From contig NZ_JYIV01000028.1 in NCBI RefSeq assembly GCF_000956405.1, positions 248,001-312,000 of the forward strand: a DNA stretch of 64,000 nucleotides, read 5' to 3'. Each line of letters begins with the position of its first letter. Positions within the stretch are counted from its first letter, which is position 1. Of the stretch, positions 1 through 8,504 are shown piece after piece. A program made the position numbers and the translations under genes. This DNA is from Microbacterium oxydans (GTDB lineage Bacteria; Actinomycetota; Actinomycetes; Actinomycetales; Microbacteriaceae). Below the pieces are notes generated by a model. That model had not been told where the DNA came from and ran no database searches. It worked only from the letters and a program-made list of their open reading frames with translations.

Positions 1-1
1 C

Positions 2-1345
2 ACGCTCATCGCGAACGTGACGACGAGCTTCCTGTGGTTCGCTTTGACGTTCTGGGTCTACATCGAGACGCAGTCGGTGCTCGCCACGGGCATCATCGGC
101 GGTGCCTACATGCTGTTCGTCGCGTTCTTCGCGATGGCCTTCGGCACGATCGTCGATCGCAACCGCAAGCACACCGTCATGGTGATCTCGAGCATCATCT
201 CCGCCGTCTCCTTCCTCGTCGCCGGGGTGCTCTACCTCTGGCAGCCCGAGGCGGCGCTGCTCGATCTGGGAGGGCCGTGGTTCTGGCTGTTCTCCGGCAT
301 CATCCTGTTCGGCGGCGTGATCGAGCAGCTGCGCAACATCGCGCTGTCCACGACCGTCACCCTGCTCATCCCCGAGGAGAAGCGAGCGAACGCGAACGGT
401 CTGGTCGGCACGGTTCAGGGCATCGCCTTCCTGGTCACCAGCGTGTTCTCGGGACTCTCGATCGGCTTCCTCGGCATGGGGTGGACCCTGGCGATCGCCA
501 TCGCCGCCATGGCGCTCACCTTCGCGCACCTGCTGTTCGTGCGCATTCCGGAAGGCGCACCCGAGCCCGACCCGAACGCGTCCAGCGCCCTCGACTTCCG
601 GGGAAGCGTCCGGGCCATCCGGCTGGCTCCCGGTCTGTTCGCCCTGATCATCTTCTCCACGTTCAACAACCTCATCGGCGGCGTGTACATGGCGCTCATG
701 GACCCCTACGGGCTCACGCTGTTCGATGCTCAGACCTGGGGGTTCGCGCTGGCCTTCGCCTCGACCGGATTCCTCGTCGGCGGCGGGCTGGTGGCGAAGT
801 TCGGCCTCGGTCCCAAGCCCATGCGCACGATGCTGCTCGTGGTCATCGCCATGGGGCTGCTCGGGTCGGTGTTCATGCTGCGAGAGTGGTGGCCGCTCTA
901 TGTGGTCGGCATGTGGGTGTACATGGCGCTGGTGCCTCCGGTCGAGGCCGCTGAGCAGACCGTGATCCAGAAGGTCGTGCCGTTCCAGCGTCAGGGCCGG
1001 GTCTTCGGGGTGGCCGCCGCGATGGAAGCGGCCGCGGCACCGCTCACCGCGTTCCTCATCGCTCCTATCGCCGAATTCTTGATCATCCCGTACATGAACA
1101 CCGCCGACGGCCAGCAGCAATGGGGCTGGCTGCTGGGCGAGGGGGAGGCGCGGGGCATCGCACTGATCTGCCTGTTCGCCGGGCTGATCATGGTCGTCGC
1201 CGCGACGCTGGCCTTCTTCACGCGCTCCTACCGAAAGCTCACCGAGCTCTATGCCGAGGCTCCCGATCAGGAGATCGACGCTCCGGAGCAGGCGGGTGCG
1301 GATGCTCCGCCCGTCGTGCCGGGGATGCCTCCGGAATCCCGGTGA
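2..1345 (+). CDS. MFS transporter (DHA-type efflux), 5' end outside window
   Basis: The reading frame is open from base 2, so the true start lies upstream; the first internal start codon (GTG at 17) would remove part of the first membrane helix. The product has about eleven hydrophobic helices. The loop after helix 2 reads GTIVDRNRKH, the MFS motif A pattern (G-x3-D-R-x-R/K), and there is a long central loop near residues 175-200. The closing 35 residues are hydrophilic and acidic/Pro-rich. It resembles the DHA3 (macrolide-efflux-like) branch, probably a proton-driven drug or metabolite exporter in the cytoplasmic membrane. The substrate cannot be read from sequence. A convergent hairpin terminator follows. 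Confidence 0.85.
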   Translation, partial: TLIANVTTSFLWFALTFWVYIETQSVLATGIIGGAYMLFVAFFAMAFGTIVDRNRKHTVMVISSIISAVSFLVAGVLYLWQPEAALLDLGGPWFWLFSGIILFGGVIEQLRNIALSTTVTLLIPEEKRANANGLVGTVQGIAFLVTSVFSGLSIGFLGMGWTLAIAIAAMALTFAHLLFVRIPEGAPEPDPNASSALDFRGSVRAIRLAPGLFALIIFSTFNNLIGGVYMALMDPYGLTLFDAQTWGFALAFASTGFLVGGGLVAKFGLGPKPMRTMLLVVIAMGLLGSVFMLREWWPLYVVGMWVYMALVPPVEAAEQTVIQKVVPFQRQGRVFGVAAAMEAAAAPLTAFLIAPIAEFLIIPYMNTADGQQQWGWLLGEGEARGIALICLFAGLIMVVAATLAFFTRSYRKLTELYAEAPDQEIDAPEQAGADAPPVVPGMPPESR

Positions 1346-1351
1346 TCGTGA

Positions 1352-1375
1352 GCGTGGACGCCGCGGCGTTCACGC
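1352..1375. terminator. convergent hairpin terminator
   Basis: GCGTGGACGCC (1352-1362) pairs with GGCGTTCACGC (1365-1375), ten of eleven positions. It sits between the MFS gene and the oppositely oriented SDR gene and overlaps the SDR stop codon. There is no T-tract, so it would be a bidirectional stem of the type common in high-GC actinobacteria. Confidence 0.5.
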
Positions 1376-2041
1376 CAGGTCGAGCACCCGGTCGTTGAGC
1401 GCGGTCGCGTCGTCGTTCCACAGCGCGACGATCCGGGCGGCCAGCGCATCGGGATCGAGTGCCTTGGCGCGGAACACCACGGACGCGGTGCGCAAGGTCT
1501 CGTCGGCCTCGCGCGCGGCCTTGGCATAGCCCTGCGCGACCGCTCGGGCCCAGGCTTCGCTCGCAGCCTTGACCGCGGCGTAGTTCGCGCCGCCAGCGAG
1601 AGGTCGCGCGACCGCGGTCGACGACACGATCGCGAAGCGCCCGGCGTCGGAGGCGCGCAACGCACCGTCGAACGCCCGACTCGTGGCGCGCACGGCGTCG
1701 AGCGCCGGGAGCAGCGCGGCGAAGTCCTCGTCGGACTGTCCGGCCAGGCCGCCGCCTCCTCGCCACCCGCCGACCAGCGGGACCACCGCGTCCACAGGAC
1801 CGAGCTGCGAGGCCAGGGTGGTCATCTCGTCGAGCGACGTCGCATCGGCGACCTCGACCTGAGCGCCGGCATCCGCGAGCTTGCGCAGGCGGTCCGTCGA
1901 GCGGCCGGTCGCGATGACCCGTGCGTTCGCGGCGACCAGTGCCCGTGTCGCGGCGAAGCCGGCCGCGCTGGTGGCCCCGGCGAGCACGACTGTCCGCCCT
2001 GAAGCCGTCGATTCGCTGTGTTCTGCCCGGTGTTCAACCAT
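1370..2041 (-). CDS. SDR-family NAD(P)-dependent oxidoreductase
   Basis: A 223-residue classical short-chain dehydrogenase. Near the N-terminus AGATSAAGFAATRAL is the nucleotide-binding turn, followed by a Rossmann alternation. SST and NYAAVKAA supply the catalytic Ser and the Tyr-x3-Lys pair. The middle contains a Gly-rich VGGWRGGGG stretch. ATG at 2041 is preferred because GGGAGAG lies about 8 nt upstream; a GTG at 2050 has the same Shine-Dalgarno only one base away. The substrate is unknown. It lies downstream of the DUF6421 gene on the same strand but is separated from it by a strong terminator, so it is probably transcribed alone. Confidence 0.85.
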   Translation of the reverse strand: MVEHRAEHSESTASGRTVVLAGATSAAGFAATRALVAANARVIATGRSTDRLRKLADAGAQVEVADATSLDEMTTLASQLGPVDAVVPLVGGWRGGGGLAGQSDEDFAALLPALDAVRATSRAFDGALRASDAGRFAIVSSTAVARPLAGGANYAAVKAASEAWARAVAQGYAKAAREADETLRTASVVFRAKALDPDALAARIVALWNDDATALNDRVLDLA

Positions 2042-2071
2042 GTCGTCCACTCTCCCGGATCGGAGGGGCTT

Positions 2072-2120
2072 CTGCGGCCGGAACCTGCGGGAGATCCCGC
2101 ACGAGAGGTTCCGGCCGCAG
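2072..2120 (-). terminator. terminator of the DUF6421 gene
   Basis: A perfect 15-bp stem joins CTGCGGCCGGAACCT (2072-2086) to 2106-2120, and the loop itself contains a GCGGGA/TCCCGC hairpin. It lies between the DUF6421 stop codon and the SDR start, so it most likely ends the DUF6421 transcript. Confidence 0.65.
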
Positions 2121-2172
2121 TGCGGTGCGCCCCAGCGTCACACTCGGAACGCGCGCGGTGCGCGCGTGGTCA

Positions 2173-3612
2173 TCAGTCGTCCGTGCCGCGGATTCCGACG
2201 GTCGACTCGATCACCGGCTTCATCTTCTTGTCGAGAGTCTCGAAGAACATCGACAGCGGGAACTCGTCGTCCATCACCGCGTCCGTGTACCCCTTGGGCG
2301 CTCCGGCGAGGATCTCGTCCGACAGCCCGCGGGCCCACTGGGATGCGGGGTGAGGGGTGAGCGTGCCACGGACCAGCTCGTACGCGGCGAGCCAGTGCGC
2401 GACCTTGGGGCGGTCGATCGAGTGCCAGTACAGGTCGTCGATCGCATCGCCCAGAGCCACCACCGCGTCGGGCACGTTCTCCCAGTCGAAGGCGAGCGCC
2501 GTGTCGGTCCAGTGCAGCACGCCGCGCTGGTGCAGCCAGGCGAACAGCAGCTGTCCGCCCACCGCGTCGTAATTGCGAACGCGGGTGCCGGTGATCGAGA
2601 AGCGGAAGATGCGGTCGAAGATCACCGCGTACTGCACGAGGTGCGCGTAGTCGTGCATCTCCTGCTCGGAAGCCGTGAGTTCCTCACCCTCAGCGATGCG
2701 GGCTGCGAGGGCGCGCTCGATCTTGACGGACTCGCGGAACGCCGTCATGTCGCAGCGCATCTCCTCCAGCGAGTACAGGAAGAACGGCATCCGCTGCTTG
2801 ATCATGAACGGATCGAAGGGCAGATCGCCGCGCATGTGCGTGCGGTCGTGGATGATGTCCCACATGACGAAGGTCTTCTCCGCCATCTCCTGATCGTCGA
2901 GCATCGCCGCGGCGCGCTCCGGGAGATCGAGGTTCGTGATCTCCGCCGCCGCCCGGGTGACGCGACGGTAGCGGGCAGCCTCACGGTCCTGGAAGATCGC
3001 GCCCCAGGTGAAGGTCGGGATCTCGCGCATGGCCACGGTCTCGGGGAACAGCACGGCCGAGTTGGTGTCGTAGCCGGGCGTGAAGTCGACCAGGCGCAGC
3101 GAGACGAACAGCTTGTTGCCGTAGTCACCGGCTTCGAGCGCGGCGATGAACTCCGGCCAGATCGTCTCGACGATCAGCGCCTCGACCAGGCGGTCGCTCG
3201 AGCCGTTCTGCGTGTACATCGGGAACACGACGAGGTGACGGATGCCGTCGACACGGTGCTGCTGCGGCTGGAAGGCCATGAGCGAGTCGAGGAAGTCCGG
3301 CACTCCGAAGCCCTCGGACACCCAGCGGTCGAAGTCGACCACTGAGGCCGCGAGGTACTCGGCGTCGTGGGGGAAGGCGGGGGCGAGAGCGCGGATCGCG
3401 GCGGTGATCGCGGCGACGAGCTCGCGGGCGGCGGCGTGGTGCGCGGCGTCCGGGATCGAGCCGTCCTTGATCTGCATCTCACGGATCGCGATCGCGGCGT
3501 CCTTGAGCTGTGCCCAGGCGGCGGACTGCTCGGCGATCGATGCGTCCTCGACGACCTCGGGTTCGCCGACGATGGCCTGAACAGCGGAACTGTTGGCAGA
3601 GAGAAGGGACAT
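2173..3612 (-). CDS. DUF6421 family protein, putative metal-binding enzyme
   Basis: A 479-residue soluble protein of the DUF6421 family, whose function is not established. ATG at 3612 is chosen because GGAGGT sits 4-5 nt upstream; the frame is open further upstream, but that part covers the divergent regulator. Residues 255-259 read HDRTH and residues 283-288 read EEMRCD. This spacing of two His and a downstream Glu recalls zincin metallopeptidases of the HExxxH / EExxxE kind (for example M49), but the general-base Glu is replaced by Asp, so catalysis is only a suggestion. There is no signal peptide or membrane segment, so it should be cytoplasmic. It is divergent from an Lrp/AsnC regulator that may control it. 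Confidence 0.75.
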   Translation of the reverse strand: MSLLSANSSAVQAIVGEPEVVEDASIAEQSAAWAQLKDAAIAIREMQIKDGSIPDAAHHAAARELVAAITAAIRALAPAFPHDAEYLAASVVDFDRWVSEGFGVPDFLDSLMAFQPQQHRVDGIRHLVVFPMYTQNGSSDRLVEALIVETIWPEFIAALEAGDYGNKLFVSLRLVDFTPGYDTNSAVLFPETVAMREIPTFTWGAIFQDREAARYRRVTRAAAEITNLDLPERAAAMLDDQEMAEKTFVMWDIIHDRTHMRGDLPFDPFMIKQRMPFFLYSLEEMRCDMTAFRESVKIERALAARIAEGEELTASEQEMHDYAHLVQYAVIFDRIFRFSITGTRVRNYDAVGGQLLFAWLHQRGVLHWTDTALAFDWENVPDAVVALGDAIDDLYWHSIDRPKVAHWLAAYELVRGTLTPHPASQWARGLSDEILAGAPKGYTDAVMDDEFPLSMFFETLDKKMKPVIESTVGIRGTDD

Positions 3613-3632
3613 CGGGACCTCCGATCGGAGTA

Positions 3633-3677
3633 TTTGACGGAAAGATTCCTGTTCAAACGGAATACTGACGATAATCT
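3633..3677. promoter_or_regulatory. divergent control region: candidate Lrp site and leaderless -10
   Basis: TTTGA at 3633 and TCAAA at 3653-3657 form the ends of an imperfect inverted repeat that could bind an Lrp/AsnC dimer. TAATCT at 3672-3677 is a good -10 hexamer ending 7 nt before the ATG of the regulator, which suggests a leaderless transcript. The operator call is inference from the inverted repeat and its position. Confidence 0.4.
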
Positions 3678-3684
3678 TACAGCC

Positions 3685-4143
3685 ATGGATGACTCTGTCG
3701 ACCGCGCGATCCTGACCGCCATCTCCCGTGACGGTCGTGCCACTCTCTCTCAGCTGTCGGAGGCCGTGGGGCTCTCGGTCTCGGCCGTGCAGTCGCGCTT
3801 GCGCAGGCTCGAGACGCGGGGCGTGATCTCCGGCTACCGGGCGATCCTCGACCCCGAGCAGGTGGGCACACCGCTCTCGGCGTTCATCGAGATCACGCCG
3901 CTGGACCCCGCCCAGCCCGACAACGCCCCGGAACTGCTGGAGCACCTCGACGCGATCGAGGCCTGCCACTCGATCGCCGGTGACGCGAGCTACATGCTCT
4001 TCGTGCGGGTGCCGTCGCCGCGAGCACTCGAGGAACTCGTGCGCGATGTGAGGCTCGCGGCGAACGTCAGCACGCGCACGACCGTGGTTCTGCAGACCTA
4101 CTACGAGCATCGTCCGATCATCCCGGTGGGCACGACCGAGTAG
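3685..4143 (+). CDS. Lrp/AsnC family transcriptional regulator
   Basis: A 152-residue protein with the two-domain Lrp/AsnC layout. Residues 1-55 form a winged helix-turn-helix (DRAILTAISRDGRATLSQLS followed by a recognition helix). Residues 65-145 form the ligand-sensing beta-alpha-beta-beta RAM domain. ATG at 3685 has no Shine-Dalgarno but lies 7 nt after TAATCT, consistent with leaderless initiation. It is divergent from the DUF6421 gene, the usual arrangement for a local regulator and its target. Proteins of this family respond to amino acids; the effector here is unknown. Confidence 0.85.
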   Translation: MDDSVDRAILTAISRDGRATLSQLSEAVGLSVSAVQSRLRRLETRGVISGYRAILDPEQVGTPLSAFIEITPLDPAQPDNAPELLEHLDAIEACHSIAGDASYMLFVRVPSPRALEELVRDVRLAANVSTRTTVVLQTYYEHRPIIPVGTTE

Positions 4144-4158
4144 CCCGCGCCGCGGGTG

Positions 4159-5184
4159 TCAGAGCGCGGCACCCACCAGAGCCTCGCCCAGAGGGGTGCG
4201 CAAGTGGAGCATCCTGGCACCGTCGCGTTCACTGGCGATCAGGCCCGCGCCGCGCAGCACGGCCAGGTGATGCGACGCGGTGGATATCGCGATCGCGGCA
4301 TCGTGGGCGACCTGGGTCGTCGTGCGGGCGGCACCGGCCTGGAGCAGGATCGCCGCCCGCGCCGGTCCCAGCAGGGCGCCGAGAGCATCTTCGATGTCCG
4401 CGGCGTCTCGGGCCCAGCCTGCGGTGACGCCGCGGGCTGGATAGAACAGGGTGGGTTGCGCCGGGGGCTCGGTGAGCACCATGCACCCCCACGACGACAT
4501 GACCGACGGCACCAGGACGAGCCCGCTTCCGCGGCAGTCGACCTGCTCACTGTGGCGGCGGAGGGAGACGCGGACGGCGCCCGCACCCCAGGTCACCTGT
4601 CGGTGCAGGTCCCCGGCCATCCCGGAGATACCGGCAGTCGCGATGCTGCGGGCGCGCACCGCGATGTCGGCCCGAAGCAGACGTTCGACCTGCGGCCATA
4701 CCGGGGCGAGTGCCGCATCCCACACGGCGGCCCACCCGTCGGCGATCATGCCACGGGCGCGCTCGGGGTGGTCCCGCATCTCGCGCAGGGCCTGTCGGCG
4801 CGCTCCGGTCGAACGCTGCACCATCTTCCCGAAGTCGACGCGCATCGGATCGAGAGGTGCCGCGCGCAGCTCGTCGAGCTCGGCCTCGGGGGTCAGATCC
4901 CATCGAGGCGTGGTCGTGAGGAAGTCGGGCACGTACCCGTCATCGCCGATCACGGTGGCGAGCAGGGCGAAGTCGTCGCGCGGGAGTCGATCGCGAACGG
5001 CGCGAAGCCACCCCCACTGCAGCGGATGGGCGGACGGGCGCCGCAGCACCCTCACCGCGTGCGCGAGCTCGTGTCCGGGGGAGATGCCGAACCGCACCGC
5101 CTCGAGATCGCCGGGGCTCAGATGGAACTCGACCCGATGATCCGGGTGCTCGACGCCCTCGATCGGGCCTGAGTTTCGATCCAC
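4159..5184 (-). CDS. ArsR-type winged-helix regulator with DUF5937-like N-terminal domain
   Basis: A 341-residue protein. The first 240 residues form a domain of unknown function of the type found in actinobacterial DUF5937 proteins. The last 80 residues are an ArsR-like helix-turn-helix (ALLGPARAAILLQAG, then STASHHLAVLRGAGLI, the recognition helix and wing). The long N-terminal part probably senses a ligand. The GTG at 5184 is read as leaderless: TAGAGT (minus strand, plus coordinates 5191-5196) lies 6 nt upstream and no Shine-Dalgarno is visible. It is divergent from the cupin gene across a 45-bp spacer, which makes the cupin a plausible target. Confidence 0.75.
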   Translation of the reverse strand: MDRNSGPIEGVEHPDHRVEFHLSPGDLEAVRFGISPGHELAHAVRVLRRPSAHPLQWGWLRAVRDRLPRDDFALLATVIGDDGYVPDFLTTTPRWDLTPEAELDELRAAPLDPMRVDFGKMVQRSTGARRQALREMRDHPERARGMIADGWAAVWDAALAPVWPQVERLLRADIAVRARSIATAGISGMAGDLHRQVTWGAGAVRVSLRRHSEQVDCRGSGLVLVPSVMSSWGCMVLTEPPAQPTLFYPARGVTAGWARDAADIEDALGALLGPARAAILLQAGAARTTTQVAHDAAIAISTASHHLAVLRGAGLIASERDGARMLHLRTPLGEALVGAAL

Positions 5185-5229
5185 ATCGAAACTCTAGGGA
5201 CAGCTGATGGGTCTGTCGAGACTGTATCC

Positions 5230-5592
5230 ATGGACAGCACACCGCCTCTCTCCGGGGTCGTCACCGCCGGAGACATCCGCATCGGCACGGGTCGCAGCCG
5301 GAGGTTCGTCGGGGCCGAACACGGCGCCGAGGTGTCGTACTTCTTCGTGGAGAACCAGCCAGGGGAAGGGCCGGGGCTGCACTGGCATCCCTATCCTGAG
5401 ACCTGGGTCGTGATCGAGGGCATCGCCTCGATCACGGTTGGCGAGGAGACCTTCGTCGCCGGACCAGGCGACACCGCGACCGGACCCGCCTCCGTGCCGC
5501 ACCGTTTCACCAACGTGGGCGACGGAGTGCTCAAGATCATCGGCATCCACGCCTCGGCCACCATCATCCAGACGTTCCTCGACGAGGACTGA
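5230..5592 (+). CDS. cupin domain protein
   Basis: A 120-residue single-domain cupin. Cupin motif 1 is HWHPYPETWVVIEG, with two His and one Glu as metal ligands; the second motif ends with PHRFTN, giving the last His. Small cupins of this kind bind one Mn, Fe or Zn and act as oxygenases, isomerases or sensors, and this one carries no further clue to its chemistry. ATG at 5230 has no convincing Shine-Dalgarno. The DUF4287 gene follows after 14 nt and may be co-transcribed. Confidence 0.8.
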   Translation: MDSTPPLSGVVTAGDIRIGTGRSRRFVGAEHGAEVSYFFVENQPGEGPGLHWHPYPETWVVIEGIASITVGEETFVAGPGDTATGPASVPHRFTNVGDGVLKIIGIHASATIIQTFLDED

Positions 5593-5606
5593 ACATCGGA
5601 GAAGAC

Positions 5607-5897
5607 ATGTCCTTCCAGGCGTACCTCGACAACATCGAGACCAAGACCGGCCTCACCCCGCGGCAGTTCATCGAGCTCGCCACTGCGAAGGGGTTCGACC
5701 AGACGACGAAGGCCACTCCTATCGTCGCCTGGCTCAAAGAGGACTATCAGTTGGGGCAGGGGCACGCGATGGCCCTCGTGCATGTGATCACCAAGGGCCC
5801 GCAGATCAGCGCCAAGCATGTGGGCAAGGGCGGTGCCCACGGCGACGCCTCGGACACGCTCTGGCTCGACGGCAAGGACACCAACCCGAACCCCTGA
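5607..5897 (+). CDS. DUF4287 domain protein
   Basis: A 96-residue cytoplasmic protein. The first 75 residues match the DUF4287 pattern (YLDNIETKTGLTPRQFIELA, then a helical segment ending in GHAMALVHVI), and a short polar tail follows. The function of the family is unknown. CGGAGAAG just upstream of ATG 5607 is a good ribosome-binding site. Its closeness to the cupin gene suggests a two-gene transcript. Confidence 0.8.
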   Translation: MSFQAYLDNIETKTGLTPRQFIELATAKGFDQTTKATPIVAWLKEDYQLGQGHAMALVHVITKGPQISAKHVGKGGAHGDASDTLWLDGKDTNPNP

Positions 5898-5948
5898 GCG
5901 GTTGCTCTGGAGAGGTCCGACATCGGGGCGGCCAGTAGGATCTCCTGC

Positions 5949-6923
5949 GTGGCCGCATCCTCCCAGCGCAAGAAGAAGAACCAGAGCGCCAAGCACGCTC
6001 CGACCCGCACGAGCGGCAACCCGGCGAAGCGTCCGGTCGTCGAAGCGGGTCCGGTGACGGCCGCGGACTGGATCGGAGCTGCGCGTCTGCGCACCCTCCC
6101 ACTGGCGATCGCTCCGGTCGTGATCGGCACGGGGGCCGCACGCAGCACAGGCCCCGAGTTCCACTGGGTTATCGCGCTCGCATGCCTCGCCGTGGCGGTG
6201 CTGCTGCAGATCGGTGTGAACTTCACCAACGACTACAGCGACGGCGTCCGTGGCACCGATGCCCATCGGGTCGGGCCTGCCCGCCTCACGGCATCCGGAC
6301 GTGTGAAGCCGCGCACCGTTCTGATCATCGGCCTCGTCTTCTTCGCTCTCGCTGCTCTCGTGGGCCTGGGGATCGTGATCCGCACCGGGCAGTGGTGGAT
6401 GCTGGCCGTCGGCGCTGCCTGCATCGTCGCCGCGTGGTTCTACACCGGCGGCAAGCGGCCTTACGGCTACTACGGCTTCGGCGAGGTGTTCGTGTTCGTG
6501 TTCTTCGGACTCGTCGCGACGCTCGGCACCACCTGGGTGCAGATCTTCGCCCTGCCACAGCAGGCCTGGCTCGGCGCCATCGCTACGGGGCTGTTCGCCT
6601 GCGCCGTGCTGCTCGCCAACAATCTGCGCGACATCGACCAGGACCGTGAAGTCGGCAAGCGCACCCTCACGGTGCTGATCGGCCGCCGTGCCACCCAAGT
6701 ACTGTTCACGCTCTTCGTGCTCGCGCCGTTCGGCATCGCCGCGTTCCTCGCGCTGGCGTTCCCGATCGCGTGGATCTCGCTGCTGGCGCTGCTCGCAGGG
6801 CTCCCGGCCATCGCGATCGTCTGGTCCTACCGGCAGCCGAAGGAACTCGTGACCGCGCTCGCGCTCACGTCGTTGACGTCGCTGCTCTACGCGGGCGCCC
6901 TGTTCTGGGCGTTCGTCGGCTGA
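5949..6923 (+). CDS. menA: 1,4-dihydroxy-2-naphthoate polyprenyltransferase
   Basis: A 324-residue UbiA-superfamily prenyltransferase that attaches the polyprenyl tail to dihydroxynaphthoate in menaquinone synthesis. The first Asp-rich motif is NFTNDYSDGVRGTD and the second is NNLRDIDQDREVGK. About eight to nine membrane helices follow a basic, disordered 35-residue N-terminus. GTG at 5949 lies 7 nt after TAGGAT (5936-5941), so initiation is probably leaderless. The other menaquinone genes are at 23-29 kb. A tandem repeat begins inside its last codons. Confidence 0.92.
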   Translation: MAASSQRKKKNQSAKHAPTRTSGNPAKRPVVEAGPVTAADWIGAARLRTLPLAIAPVVIGTGAARSTGPEFHWVIALACLAVAVLLQIGVNFTNDYSDGVRGTDAHRVGPARLTASGRVKPRTVLIIGLVFFALAALVGLGIVIRTGQWWMLAVGAACIVAAWFYTGGKRPYGYYGFGEVFVFVFFGLVATLGTTWVQIFALPQQAWLGAIATGLFACAVLLANNLRDIDQDREVGKRTLTVLIGRRATQVLFTLFVLAPFGIAAFLALAFPIAWISLLALLAGLPAIAIVWSYRQPKELVTALALTSLTSLLYAGALFWAFVG

Positions 6924-7005
6924 CCTGGCGTTCGTCGGCTGACCTGGCGTTCGTCGGCTGACCTGGCGTTCGCGGGCTGAACGGGTGTTCCCGGGCTGAG
7001 CCGCG
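6911..7005. repeat. 19-bp tandem repeat spanning the menA stop codon
   Basis: The unit GTTCGTCGGCTGACCTGGC occurs exactly at 6911, 6930 and 6949, with degenerate copies at 6968 and 6987. The first copy encodes the last codons and TGA stop of menA. Because 19 is not a multiple of three, the copies place TGA in successive frames. It is an expanded repeat of the gene end, and the copies decay downstream. Confidence 0.9.
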
Positions 7006-7015
7006 TCGCAGAGCG

Positions 7016-7321
7016 TCAGGCTCTGGCGTCCCCGTCGACGGCGGCGTCGGAGTCATCGATCGCGTGGTCCTCGGCGTCGGCGTCGTCCTGACCTCCGGAT
7101 GAACGGCTCTCCCGGCGCTCCTGGAGACGCGCGGAGGCATCCGTCAGGGGTGTGCGCAGGAACAGCATGGAGATGCTCATGCCGATCAGAGCAGCGAAGA
7201 TCGCGGCCAGCCACCAGAACTCACGGAAGATCGGGAAGAAGAACCAGAGGATGGCGAGCGGGACGAGGAACGCCAGCAACCGCAGCACGGTGTAGACGAG
7301 GATGGGCGCGGGCTTCTTCAC
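7016..7321 (-). CDS. DUF4229 family membrane protein
   Basis: A 101-residue protein. Two hydrophobic helices at about residues 8-30 and 36-55 are followed by an acidic, Asp/Ser-rich cytoplasmic tail. This matches the small actinobacterial DUF4229 proteins, usually found next to menA as here. Its function is unknown, though the association suggests a membrane or quinone-related role. GTG at 7321 is supported by TAGACT (plus 7328-7333) 6 nt upstream, and a GGAAGG directly before the start could also act as a Shine-Dalgarno. Confidence 0.8.
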   Translation of the reverse strand: MKKPAPILVYTVLRLLAFLVPLAILWFFFPIFREFWWLAAIFAALIGMSISMLFLRTPLTDASARLQERRESRSSGGQDDADAEDHAIDDSDAAVDGDARA

Positions 7322-7330
7322 CCTTCCAGT

Positions 7331-8344
7331 CTACGTTCGCCTTCGAGGGCCCTCGTCGCCGATCCCGAGCCTGGAGAAGGGGATGCCACGCACCACCCGT
7401 CGCCAGGGGTGTTCGCCGAGCGACCAGAGCAGTCCGGCTTCCAGGTCGAGAGCCAGGTCCTCACACCCGACGGGGAGGGGGACGGCGTCCGGAACCAGGG
7501 ACCCGCGGCTGCCGCTCCAGAGCGTCCCGGGGTGCAGGCGGTCCGACTGCGACACGAAGTGGTGCTCGCCCCAGCGGACGGCACCCTGCATCCGCTCGAT
7601 GCCCGGCGTGAAGCAGTCCAGCTCGGTGAAGCCGTCGTGGACGTCGAGCGGGATCCCGAACTCGCCGATCCTTCCGCTCCCGTCTCGTCGGTGCTCGCCG
7701 ATCAGCACACGATCCAGAAGGGTGCCGTCGTCGTCGAACACCCGCCCGAGGTAGGAGCAGCGCAGGGCGACGGGGTGCACGCGGGTGCGCACGGCGATCA
7801 TGGCGGTGCTGCGTCCACCTCGCCGGTTCGACCCGGCCAACCGCTGGGCGAGCGTGCCGCGCACCGTGCGGATGTCCGACAGATCGAACTCCCAGATGCC
7901 CCGGCCCGTCGCTGCGGCGAACAGCCGGTCCCCGAACCAGGCGAGACCGCCGGCGTGGATCCGCGCCGGGTGCAGTCCGCCCTCGTCGTCGGCGACCGCG
8001 AGCAGGATGTCGATGTGACGAGAGCGTTCGAGATCGATCAGTGTGACGCGCGAGGCGAGGTGCTCTCCCGACAGTTCCTGACGGAACCAGCTCACGGCCA
8101 GGGTGCGTCGGCCGCGCCATTCGCCGACGTCGACGCCCTGCGGATACCAGCGCCTGGTCCACGTCCTGGCGCTGAGCCAGCGCAGGTCGACGGTGTCACG
8201 TCGCCGCTGCCGCACGGGACGCCAGGTCGATCCGAAGGGCCAGAGCATCTCCCCATCGTCGTCGAAGCGGCCGCCGGGTGCGAACCGGACGACGACGGGA
8301 TGGGTGCCGGATGGGCGACGTCGCGGCCGACATCCTGCTGACAT
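7331..8344 (-). CDS. conserved hypothetical protein, possible beta-propeller
   Basis: A 337-residue soluble protein that I do not recognise. It has repeated short beta-like blocks with Trp/Asp motifs (for example RLFAAATGRGIWEFDLSD and GLLWSLGEHPWRR), which suggests a propeller-like fold. There is no signal peptide. ATG at 8344 follows TAACAT (plus 8350-8355) by 5 nt, so it may be leaderless. It is divergent from the glycan-island genes and may be functionally linked to them, as some propeller proteins accompany glycosyltransferases, but nothing in the sequence proves that. Confidence 0.6.
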   Translation of the reverse strand: MSAGCRPRRRPSGTHPVVVRFAPGGRFDDDGEMLWPFGSTWRPVRQRRRDTVDLRWLSARTWTRRWYPQGVDVGEWRGRRTLAVSWFRQELSGEHLASRVTLIDLERSRHIDILLAVADDEGGLHPARIHAGGLAWFGDRLFAAATGRGIWEFDLSDIRTVRGTLAQRLAGSNRRGGRSTAMIAVRTRVHPVALRCSYLGRVFDDDGTLLDRVLIGEHRRDGSGRIGEFGIPLDVHDGFTELDCFTPGIERMQGAVRWGEHHFVSQSDRLHPGTLWSGSRGSLVPDAVPLPVGCEDLALDLEAGLLWSLGEHPWRRVVRGIPFSRLGIGDEGPRRRT

Positions 8345-8475
8345 GTATTATGTTACTGTCGGGTCACGCCCTCCTCTTTCGGAGGGCGACGCGACGACGA
8401 TGAGCGTCCTCGGGGCCGTCTGATGGGGGTCAGTCGCCCCGTGGCAGGCGGTGTCGCATCTTGCGATCCCGCGTC

Positions 8476-8494
8476 CCGAACGTGTCACGTTCGG
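8476..8494. promoter_or_regulatory. 19-bp perfect palindrome, candidate operator
   Basis: CCGAACGTG and CACGTTCGG flank a single T. The size, the perfect symmetry and the position 200 bp upstream of the first glycosyltransferase suggest a binding site for a dimeric regulator. It could also form a short hairpin in RNA. No matching regulator gene can be named. Confidence 0.4.
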
Positions 8495-8504
8495 CAGTGC
8501 GATG

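Noticed and set aside
6911-7005. Regular repeats near menA as a CRISPR array
   Set aside because: Copies are contiguous with no spacers and decay in sequence; they are a simple tandem repeat.
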